Below are positions 1 through 5,403 of a stretch of DNA of 8,505 nucleotides, one piece after another. The notes under the pieces are model-generated. The model was not told where the DNA came from and did not search any database. It saw only the letters and a list, made by a program, of their open reading frames with translations. The DNA comes from Paracoccaceae bacterium. GTDB taxonomy: Bacteria; Pseudomonadota; Alphaproteobacteria; Rhodobacterales; Rhodobacteraceae. The position numbers and the translations under genes are program-made. The first letter of the stretch is position 1; each line of letters opens with the position of its first letter. The stretch spans positions 1-8,505 of the forward strand of contig DAOUQK010000141.1 in NCBI GenBank assembly GCA_030625695.1, read 5' to 3'.

Positions 1-909
1 GCCACCCTGTTTGATCTGGCGCGGCGGGCTGACCTGAAACGGGTCGGCAAACGACCGATGGAAATGCTGGCCCGCGCCGGGGCGTTTGACCAACTTGACC
101 GCAACCGCCGCCGGGTCATGTCCAGCCTTGACGCGCTTGTCGCCTATTCCGCGGCGATCCATGAGCAGAAAAACTCCGCTCAGGTCTCGCTTTTTGGTGA
201 AGCTGGCGAAGACCTGCCCGAACCGCGCCTTTCAACCGACCCCGACTGGCTGCCGGCCGAACGGCTGGCGGAAGAATTCAAGGCGATCGGCTTTTACCTC
301 TCGGGGCACCCCTTGGACGACTACATGTCGCCGCTGAAACGTCAGGGCGTGCTGACCCTGGACGCGGTTCGCGCCAAAGCCGCCTCCGGGCCTTTGGTGG
401 CCAAACTGGCGGGCATTGTTGCAGGCCGTCAGGAACGCAAATCGGCGCGCGGCAACCGGTTTGCCTTTGTTCAGATATCCGACCCTACCGGGGCCTACGA
501 GGTAACGTTGTTTTCCGAAACACTGGAAAAATCCCGCGATCATCTGGAAACCGGCGCCAAAGTGGTGGTCTCAGTCGAGGCCACTTTGGAAGCCGACCAG
601 CTGAAATTGCTGGCCCGTTCGGTCGTACCAATTGACGCCGCGGTGGCACAGGCCGGTTCAACCGGCTTGCTGGTTTTCATCGACGATGCAAACGCTATTG
701 AAACCGTCGCAACTGTGCTGGAAGAGGCCGGAACCGCAGCGCGGGGTGCGGGTCAGAGTGCCGGTCGCGGGCCGGTTCAGCTTTGCCTGATGCACCCGGA
801 CCTGCCGGGCGAGGTCGATATGGACCTGGGCCGGGATTTTGCCATCAATCCGGCGGTCAAAGGCGCAATCAAAAGCCTTGATGGCGTGTTGTCAGTCGAC
901 GAATTGTAA
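1..909 (+). CDS. dnaE: DNA polymerase III alpha subunit, C-terminal part (5' truncated by window)
   Basis: The frame is open from base 1 to TAA at 907-909 and gives 302 residues; the ATG at 58 is internal, because the codons before it continue a DnaE-like sequence (FDLARRADLKRVGKRP, then LARAGAFD). DnaE is the replicative polymerase subunit that extends DNA at the fork. Only the region after the polymerase core is visible. In order it shows the AGAFDQL helix-hairpin-helix-type segment, a QVSLF pentapeptide (bases 181-195) matching the beta-clamp binding consensus QxxLF, the conserved GFYLSGHPLDDY block (about 286-324), an OB-fold (about 400-610, with KLAGIVAGRQERKSARG and FVQISDPTG) and the small C-terminal domain ending SVDEL. 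Length and domain order fit the C-terminal third of a roughly 1,150-residue DnaE. It converges on slyX with 45 bases between stops. The OB-fold argues against the error-prone DnaE2/ImuC only weakly, but the clamp motif and overall match favour the main replicative DnaE. Confidence 0.95.
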   Translation, partial: ATLFDLARRADLKRVGKRPMEMLARAGAFDQLDRNRRRVMSSLDALVAYSAAIHEQKNSAQVSLFGEAGEDLPEPRLSTDPDWLPAERLAEEFKAIGFYLSGHPLDDYMSPLKRQGVLTLDAVRAKAASGPLVAKLAGIVAGRQERKSARGNRFAFVQISDPTGAYEVTLFSETLEKSRDHLETGAKVVVSVEATLEADQLKLLARSVVPIDAAVAQAGSTGLLVFIDDANAIETVATVLEEAGTAARGAGQSAGRGPVQLCLMHPDLPGEVDMDLGRDFAINPAVKGAIKSLDGVLSVDEL

Positions 910-954
910 GCCGCGAAGACGCCCAACGGGCGGAGGAGCAACCCCACGACGCGC

Positions 955-1152
955 TCACCAATGCGGTGGCGGTTGATCATTCCCCATGACCATGCTGGTT
1001 CCCGACGCGGCCTCCCGCTCGCCTTCGCGATGCATCAGCATCTGAACCCGGCGAGTCAGTTGGTCAATCTCGCCTTGCTGGCGGCTTACAACATCGCTCA
1101 ACTCATCCAACGTGCGGGTCATATGGGCAATACGTTCTTCCATTTGGGTCAT
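955..1152 (-). CDS. slyX: SlyX family small coiled-coil protein
   Basis: This 65-residue protein begins MTQMEERIAHM and ends QPPPHW. The N-terminal 45 residues form heptad-like repeats (LDELSDVVSRQQGEIDQL, then RRVQMLM), as expected for the SlyX coiled coil, followed by a short polar linker and the proline-rich tail ending in PPH plus an aromatic residue, a hallmark of the family. SlyX is about 65-75 residues in other bacteria, so this is full length. Its biochemical role is not established; in E. coli it is encoded beside slyD, which is absent here. I chose the ATG at 1150-1152 because homology begins there and AGGAG lies 9 bases upstream; the frame stays open further upstream to 1260, but that extension does not look like the family. 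It is convergent with dnaE and divergent from hisS. The product is probably a cytoplasmic oligomer, by inference from the coiled coil. Confidence 0.88.
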   Translation of the reverse strand: MTQMEERIAHMTRTLDELSDVVSRQQGEIDQLTRRVQMLMHREGEREAASGTSMVMGNDQPPPHW

Positions 1153-1161
1153 AAGACATGT

Positions 1162-1166
1162 CTCCT
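1162..1166 (-). promoter_or_regulatory. Ribosome binding site of slyX
   Basis: AGGAG on the minus strand lies 9 bases before the chosen slyX ATG and decides that start. A second, stronger purine run (TAAGGAGGAG, 1171-1180) sits about 18 bases from the ATG, too far for normal use from this start; it may be a standby site or simply chance. Confidence 0.6.
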
Positions 1167-1219
1167 TTGCCTCCTCCTTAGCGACCCGCCCCCCAAAAAG
1201 CCAACAAGCCGTAATCCAA

Positions 1220-1248
1220 TTGAGGCCCGTTCCGGGCCGCTCTATTCT
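1220..1248 (+). promoter_or_regulatory. Candidate sigma70-type promoter for hisS-hisZ-hisG
   Basis: TTGAGG at 1220-1225 (four of six matches to TTGACA) is followed by exactly 17 bases and TATTCT at 1243-1248 (four of six matches to TATAAT). This would start transcription near 1255 and give a leader of roughly 87 bases before hisS. It is the best match I found in the slyX-hisS gap, but both boxes are imperfect and alphaproteobacterial promoters are often degenerate. I found no equally good promoter for slyX on the opposite strand. Confidence 0.4.
1224..1238. repeat. Perfect inverted repeat inside the predicted hisS promoter spacer
   Basis: GGCCCG, a 3-base centre TTC, then CGGGCC form a perfect 6-base-pair dyad. 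It lies almost entirely between the predicted -35 and -10 boxes and overlaps the last two bases of the -35 box. This could be a protein binding site or a short hairpin in slyX leader RNA transcribed from the other strand. No T-run follows on either strand, so it is not a typical intrinsic terminator. Confidence 0.45.
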
Positions 1249-1329
1249 TAAGAGACCCATCCCCTCTGCCTTGCCCCTGTCCCACCCATCCGCTAGACCG
1301 CCCCGAAATTACCAAAAAAAGCCCAGCCC

Positions 1330-1334
1330 AAGGA
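1330..1334 (+). promoter_or_regulatory. Ribosome binding site of hisS
   Basis: AAGGA lies 7 bases before the ATG at 1342, a normal Shine-Dalgarno spacing, and supports that start. Confidence 0.65.
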
Positions 1335-1341
1335 CATTCCC

Positions 1342-2937
1342 ATGGCCAAGACCCGCAAATCCCCCCGGCCCAAAGCCGAGACCCCCAAAGGATTCCGCGA
1401 TTATTTCGGCGCGGACGTAGCCGCGCGTGACAATATGTTGCGCGCCATTGGTGAGGTTTATCATCGCTATGGGTTTGAGGCGTTGGAATCTTCCGCCGTT
1501 GAAACGGTCGAGGCATTGGGAAAGTTTTTACCAGACGTAGAGCGCCCCAACGAAGGCGTGTTCGCCTGGGAAGAAGAGACCGGTGATTGGCTGGCCTTGC
1601 GCTATGATCTGACAGCGCCTTTAGCGCGGGTTTTTGCCCAGCACCGCAATGATCTGCCCAGCCCGTACCGGCGCTATGCCATGGGGCCGGTCTGGCGCAA
1701 TGAAAAGCCGGGGCCCGGGCGATTTCGCCAGTTTTATCAATGTGACGCCGACACGGTCGGATCGGCCTCCATGGCTGCCGATGCCGAAGTTTGCGCCATG
1801 TTGTGTGACGCGCTTGAGGCGGTGGGAATTGAGCGCGGCGACTACGTTGTGCGAATCAATAACCGGAAGGTGTTGAACGGTATTCTTGAAGGCTTAAATG
1901 TCGATAATGAGAAAACACGCTCATTGCCCAGTAATTTCACCGATTCTCTCGACACCAAATACAGTGATTGGGAGTTCGTGGATCCTGAAGCGGTGCTTCG
2001 TACAATCGATAAGTTTGACAAGGTCGGCGCTGAAGGCGTGCTGGAATTGCTGACCACAGGCCGAAAAGATCAGTCCGGCGCATTTATCGACGGTGTTGGG
2101 ATTTCTGCACAAAATGCATCGCGAGTTGTGCAATTCATGGAGTCGCGAGGGAAAGATAACGCCGAGACGATATCTAACTTGCGAGAATTGATGGGGGCAC
2201 CCGATGCAAACTTGCTCGCGACGATGGGAGTTTACAATATCGGAGCCGAAGGCTTGCAAGAACTGCAGGAAATCGCCGATCTACTGGAGGCCCAAGGCTA
2301 TGGCCCCGACCGCATTGTCATCGACCCCTCTGTCGTGCGTGGCCTTGGTTATTATACCGGCCCGGTCTACGAGGCCGAACTGACCTTTGAAATTCTCGAT
2401 AAGAAGGGCCGCAAACGCCAGTTTGGTTCGGTCGCCGGGGGTGGGCGTTATGACGATCTGGTCAAACGTTTCACCGGTCAGGAAGTACCGGCAACTGGCG
2501 TCTCTATTGGCGTTGATCGCCTGCTCGCGGCTTTGCGCGAAAAGGGTCGTCTGGCAGAAACAGAGGCTGGCCCCGTGGTGATCACCGTCATGGACCGCGA
2601 CAGGATGGCGGATTACCTGGCAATGGTCGGGGAATTGCGCGCAGCGGGCATTCGCGCCGAGGTTTATCTGGGCAATCCCAAGAACTTTGGCAATCAGCTT
2701 AAGTATGCGGACAAGCGTGGCAGCCCGGTTGCCGTGATTGAAGGCGGCAACGAAAAAGACGCCGGGATTGTCCAGATCAAAGATCTGATCCTTGGTGCAA
2801 AGCTGGCAGAGAACGCCACCCACGAAGAATGGAAAGCCCGGCCCAGCCAGTTTGAAGTGCCACGCGATGAACTAGTGGCACGGGTATTGGAAATTCTGGC
2901 CAGTCAACAGTCTGACAAGCAGGCCGACCCGTCGTGA
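1342..2937 (+). CDS. hisS: Histidyl-tRNA synthetase (alphaproteobacterial type)
   Basis: This 531-residue class II synthetase activates histidine with ATP and loads it on tRNA-His in the cytoplasm. An N-terminal TPKGFRDYFG opening is followed by class II motif 2 (about residues 114-134, MGPVWRNEKPGPGRFRQFYQ). The histidine-specific signature RGLGYYTG is at 333-340; its Arg333 corresponds to the catalytic Arg259 of E. coli. Motif 3 spans about 367-397 (GGGRYDDL to GVDRL). The C-terminal anticodon-binding domain runs from about 410 to 525. It is about 100 residues longer than E. coli HisRS (424 residues), partly through a charged N-terminus and a long insertion between motif 2 and the YYTG signature (about 174-305). 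That insertion is AT-richer than its flanks. It is the first gene of hisS-hisZ-hisG; its TGA overlaps the hisZ GTG by 4 bases. The start is set by the AAGGA site and the MAKTRKSPRP basic leader. Function is very secure. Confidence 0.97.
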   Translation: MAKTRKSPRPKAETPKGFRDYFGADVAARDNMLRAIGEVYHRYGFEALESSAVETVEALGKFLPDVERPNEGVFAWEEETGDWLALRYDLTAPLARVFAQHRNDLPSPYRRYAMGPVWRNEKPGPGRFRQFYQCDADTVGSASMAADAEVCAMLCDALEAVGIERGDYVVRINNRKVLNGILEGLNVDNEKTRSLPSNFTDSLDTKYSDWEFVDPEAVLRTIDKFDKVGAEGVLELLTTGRKDQSGAFIDGVGISAQNASRVVQFMESRGKDNAETISNLRELMGAPDANLLATMGVYNIGAEGLQELQEIADLLEAQGYGPDRIVIDPSVVRGLGYYTGPVYEAELTFEILDKKGRKRQFGSVAGGGRYDDLVKRFTGQEVPATGVSIGVDRLLAALREKGRLAETEAGPVVITVMDRDRMADYLAMVGELRAAGIRAEVYLGNPKNFGNQLKYADKRGSPVAVIEGGNEKDAGIVQIKDLILGAKLAENATHEEWKARPSQFEVPRDELVARVLEILASQQSDKQADPS

Positions 2938-4025
2938 CCCCATCTCGTTCGGCCACATTGGCGCGCGCTGCGACCCTGCGGGCGCGGTTTGAAGATGCCG
3001 GGGGACAAGTGGTGGAGACGCCGGTTTTGCAACCGGCGGGCACATTGCTTGATCTTTATGGCGAGGATATTCGCGCACGAGCCTATGTGACATCAGACGC
3101 TCTGCGTGGAGAACAGATGTTGCGGCCTGATTTCACCGTGCCGGTGGTACAGATGCATATGGAACACGGTGCAGATCCGGCGCGCTATACCTATGCGGGC
3201 GAGGTGTTTCGCCGTCAGGAACAAGACCCGGACCGGGCGAACGAGTACATTCAAGTCGGCTATGAGCTGTTTGACCGGTCAGGGTCGGCAGCAGCGGATG
3301 CCGAAGTTTTTGCCCTGATTGCCGAGACCCTTAAAGGCTTGCCCCTGCATGCGGCCACCGGTGATATCGGTATTCTGATGGCGGCTGTTCAGGGTCTGAA
3401 TACCAGTGATGCACGTAAATCCGCACTGATGCGGCATCTTTGGCATCCGCGCCGGTTTCGCGCCTTGTTAGAGCGGTTTTCGGGCCGGGCCTCGCCGCCG
3501 CCAAGCCGTCAGGCCCTTTTGGCGCAGGATGATCCCTTGCACGGCCATGCACCACTCATCGGTAAGCGCCGACTGAGCGACGTCGAGGCGCGCATAGATG
3601 TCTTGCGGGCCGATGCCATGGCTCCCCCGATCACCACGCAGGAATTGACCGCCTTGGAGGCGTTGCTAAAGGTGCGTGAGACTTTGCCCCATGCGTTGGA
3701 ACGCCTGCGCGATGTGGCCGTTGACCTGCCACAAATATCCCCGGCGCTGGATCGGCTTGCGGCGCGTATCAAAGCCCTGTCCGCGCGCGGTATCGACACC
3801 GATGCACTTGATTTCGAGGCCAGCTATGGCCGCACCTCGATGGAATATTACGACGGGTTTGTATTTGGCTTTTATGCTCAGGCCCGCCCGGACCTGCCGC
3901 CTATCGCCACTGGCGGGCGCTATGACGCGCTGACCCGGCGGTTGGGCAAGGGTGCGGAAATTCCGGCTGTGGGCGGGGTATTACGCCCTGACCTGATGCT
4001 GCTGCTTGAGGAGGGCAGGTCATGA
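2934..4025 (+). CDS. hisZ: ATP phosphoribosyltransferase regulatory subunit HisZ
   Basis: This 363-residue paralogue of HisRS has lost aminoacylation and instead binds and activates short-form HisG, carrying histidine feedback control of the first step of histidine synthesis. The class II fold is visible: a substrate-pocket region LRPDFTVPVVQ (63-73), a motif 2-like segment (84-106, YTYAGEVFRRQEQDPDRANE), EYYDGFVFGFY (304-314) where HisRS has its RGLxYY signature, and a motif 3-like TGGRYDALTRRLG (327-338). It lacks the C-terminal anticodon-binding domain of HisS and ends soon after motif 3, as HisZ proteins do. The start is GTG at 2934, overlapping the hisS stop as GTGA. Only a weak CAGG precedes it at 10 bases, so translation probably depends on ribosomes finishing hisS. 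A neighbouring short HisG confirms the assignment over a second HisRS. Confidence 0.95.
   Translation: MTPSRSATLARAATLRARFEDAGGQVVETPVLQPAGTLLDLYGEDIRARAYVTSDALRGEQMLRPDFTVPVVQMHMEHGADPARYTYAGEVFRRQEQDPDRANEYIQVGYELFDRSGSAAADAEVFALIAETLKGLPLHAATGDIGILMAAVQGLNTSDARKSALMRHLWHPRRFRALLERFSGRASPPPSRQALLAQDDPLHGHAPLIGKRRLSDVEARIDVLRADAMAPPITTQELTALEALLKVRETLPHALERLRDVAVDLPQISPALDRLAARIKALSARGIDTDALDFEASYGRTSMEYYDGFVFGFYAQARPDLPPIATGGRYDALTRRLGKGAEIPAVGGVLRPDLMLLLEEGRS
4009..4014 (+). promoter_or_regulatory. Strong ribosome binding site of hisG, inside hisZ
   Basis: AGGAGG lies 7 bases before the hisG ATG at 4022 and is embedded in the last codons of hisZ. With the ATGA overlap this supports efficient initiation or re-initiation at hisG, in contrast to the weak site before hisZ. 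Confidence 0.7.
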
Positions 4026-4714
4026 CGCTGAAGCTGGGCATTCCGTCCAAAGGGCGGCTGATGGACAAGACATTCCAATGGTTTTCGGGCCGGGGAATTA
4101 CCCTTAAGCGATCCGGATCGGACCGGGAATATGCTGGTGCGGTCGACGGCATTGATGGCGTATCACTGGTGTTGTTGAGCGCCGGAGAAATACCGCGTGA
4201 ACTGGCGGCGGGGCGTATTCACCTTGGGGTCACTGGTACTGATCTGATCCACGAAAAACTGCCGCTGTGGCAACAACAAGTGCAACAGGTGGCGGCGTTG
4301 GGTTTTGGTCAGGCCGACCTGATATTGGCGGTGCCGCAATTCTGGGTCGACGTAGACACGCTGGACGATCTTGACGCCGCAGCGGCCGCATTTCGTGCCC
4401 GCCACGGCCACCGCCTGCGCATCGCCACCAAATACCACCGCCTTGTGCGCGACTTCCTGCGCCACGCCGGGGTGGCTGACTATGCGCTGGTGGACAGTCA
4501 GGGGGCGACCGAAGGCACCGTGTTGAATGAAACCGCCGAGATGGTGGCCGACATCACCTCAACCGGCGAGACACTGCGGGCCAACCACCTGAAATTACTT
4601 TCCGACGGGTTGATCCTGCAATCTCAGGCGACGCTATGGCGCAGTCGGGTGGCTGAATATTCAAAGGCCGAGGCAATCGCCCTGGATCAAATGTTGGCGC
4701 GGATTACGGGCTGA
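4022..4714 (+). CDS. hisG: ATP phosphoribosyltransferase catalytic subunit, short form
   Basis: HisG joins ATP and PRPP to make phosphoribosyl-ATP, the committed step of histidine synthesis. At 230 residues this is the short form, which lacks the C-terminal regulatory domain of the roughly 300-residue E. coli enzyme and needs HisZ for activity. Visible motifs are the N-terminal GIPSKGRL (6-13), GVTGTDLI (69-76), IATKYHRLVRDF (134-145) and the PRPP-binding loop region ADITSTGETLRANHL (176-190). The segment just before that loop reads SQGATEGT rather than the GSVE-type sequence of long HisG enzymes. The start ATG overlaps the hisZ TGA as ATGA and has a strong AGGAGG site 7 bases upstream. It is the last gene of the operon; the thioesterase gene converges on it 65 bases later, with a palindrome between them. 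The rest of the histidine pathway is not in the window. Confidence 0.97.
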   Translation: MTLKLGIPSKGRLMDKTFQWFSGRGITLKRSGSDREYAGAVDGIDGVSLVLLSAGEIPRELAAGRIHLGVTGTDLIHEKLPLWQQQVQQVAALGFGQADLILAVPQFWVDVDTLDDLDAAAAAFRARHGHRLRIATKYHRLVRDFLRHAGVADYALVDSQGATEGTVLNETAEMVADITSTGETLRANHLKLLSDGLILQSQATLWRSRVAEYSKAEAIALDQMLARITG

Positions 4715-4730
4715 CCCGTCAATGGCCCGT

Positions 4731-4753
4731 AGGATGGGTTTTCAACCCATCTT
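4731..4753. repeat. Palindromic element between hisG and the thioesterase gene
   Basis: AGGATGGGTT, a TTC centre, and AACCCATCTT form a 10-base-pair stem with one G-U pair (8 contiguous perfect pairs, GATGGGTT with AACCCATC) and a 3-base loop. It sits between two convergent genes, 16 bases after the hisG stop and 26 bases beyond the thioesterase stop. No long T-run follows on either strand, so it may act as a Rho-assisted or RNA-stabilising 3' structure rather than a classical intrinsic terminator. The arms resemble dispersed GTAGGATGGGTT / AACCCATC palindromes I recall from proteobacterial intergenic regions; that likeness is from memory, not a search. Confidence 0.65.
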
Positions 4754-4779
4754 CCCTCAACCAAATACCGCCCAATGAC

Positions 4780-5334
4780 CTATTTCGCCCGACGAATTCC
4801 CAGGCCTGCCCCAATCTGCGCCACCCCCGGCAACCCCGCATGATCCGCCTTCATCCGGGCGAACCTTTGGATCGCCCAATCGGGATAGGGCGCGCTCCTT
4901 CCGGTTTTGTGATCCACGTTCATCACCATGACCTCTTGTGTTGCCGTGATGGTGCCAGTGTTCATCGACACCATATCACCAAACAGATGCAACCGCTTTG
5001 CATCATAATCAATCAAACGAAAACGAACCTGAAACACCTCATTCAGCCGCATCTCTTTCAAAAAATGCTGATGTAATTGCAGCACATACGGCCCCTGCCC
5101 GGTCGCTTTAACATGTTCTTCACCAACGCCCAGATGATGCGAAAACAATTCGTCCGACGCCTTGTCAAAGACGATACCGTAATAGCCGACATTCATGTGG
5201 CCATTATAGTCGATCCATTCGGGCAAAACCGGTTGTGGCGCTATTCCCACGGGGGCCGGATAGGGGCCATCATGGCCACTTACCGGTGCGGGATTCGCGA
5301 GGTCTTTGGCGGATTGTTCTGGTGAATTGCTCAT
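4780..5334 (-). CDS. Hot-dog-fold acyl-CoA thioesterase (4HBT family, possible betainyl-CoA thioesterase)
   Basis: This 184-residue protein has one hot-dog domain (about 35-165). The block EWIDYNGHMNVGYY (39-52) carries the conserved Asp42 and the GHMN sequence of 4-hydroxybenzoyl-CoA-thioesterase-like enzymes, and VLQLHQHFLKEM (84-95) with the LIDYDAKRLHLFGDM strand pair (107-121) completes the fold. Such enzymes hydrolyse acyl-CoA thioesters in the cytoplasm. The WIDYNGHM and KRLHLF blocks resemble the thioesterase of bacterial carnitine degradation, which releases glycine betaine from betainyl-CoA and is sometimes fused to carnitine dehydrogenase; no other carnitine gene is visible, so the substrate is inference. 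The first 30 residues are Pro/Ser/Ala-rich and probably not part of the fold. I chose ATG at 5332-5334; only a weak AAGAG precedes it, and a GTG at 5248-5250 is an alternative with no better site. It is divergent from the amidase, 69 bases apart. Confidence 0.85.
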   Translation of the reverse strand: MSNSPEQSAKDLANPAPVSGHDGPYPAPVGIAPQPVLPEWIDYNGHMNVGYYGIVFDKASDELFSHHLGVGEEHVKATGQGPYVLQLHQHFLKEMRLNEVFQVRFRLIDYDAKRLHLFGDMVSMNTGTITATQEVMVMNVDHKTGRSAPYPDWAIQRFARMKADHAGLPGVAQIGAGLGIRRAK

Positions 5335-5337
5335 TCG

Positions 5338-5391
5338 TGTTGTTCACTCTTGCTGTGGTGCCGGGTTTGCCCGCCATCTTACGCAACAACA
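5338..5391. repeat. Inverted repeat spanning the thioesterase-amidase divergent gap
   Basis: TGTTGTT (5338-5344) and AACAACA (5385-5391) are exact inverse complements separated by 40 bases, with a short CGGG-TTTG-CCCG dyad (5362-5373) near the middle. The arms lie immediately upstream of the two divergent start codons. This could be a shared regulatory region, but 7-base arms are short and chance is a fair explanation. I see no convincing -35/-10 pair in this gap. Confidence 0.25.
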
Positions 5392-5395
5392 AGGG
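5391..5395 (+). promoter_or_regulatory. Ribosome binding site of the amidase gene
   Basis: AAGGG lies 8 bases before the ATG at 5404 and supports that start over an upstream in-frame TTG at 5350, whose added residues (LWCRVCPPSYATTRALE) do not look like the family N-terminus. Confidence 0.5.
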
Positions 5396-5403
5396 CGCTG
5401 GAA

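Noticed and set aside
920..932. CGCCC-AAC-GGGCG hairpin just after dnaE as an intrinsic terminator
   Set aside because: The stem is only 5 base pairs with a 3-base loop and no T-run follows on either strand; in GC-rich DNA this is expected by chance.
1103..1159. An 18-codon minus-strand ORF starting ATG at 1157-1159, overlapping the start of slyX in another frame and preceded by purine-rich AAGGAGG and AGGAG runs
   Set aside because: The nearest AGGAG is only 2 bases from its ATG and its peptide shows no recognisable feature; the same AGGAG is correctly spaced for slyX, whose frame is supported by the family match.
1255..1341. Possible histidine attenuator or leader peptide before hisS
   Set aside because: There is no short ORF with a run of His codons and no alternative terminator structure in the leader.
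961..1420. Plus-strand ORFs running antisense to slyX and into the start of hisS
   Set aside because: They lack family-like sequence, are rich in Pro, Arg and Ser as expected of shadow frames, and conflict with slyX and hisS.
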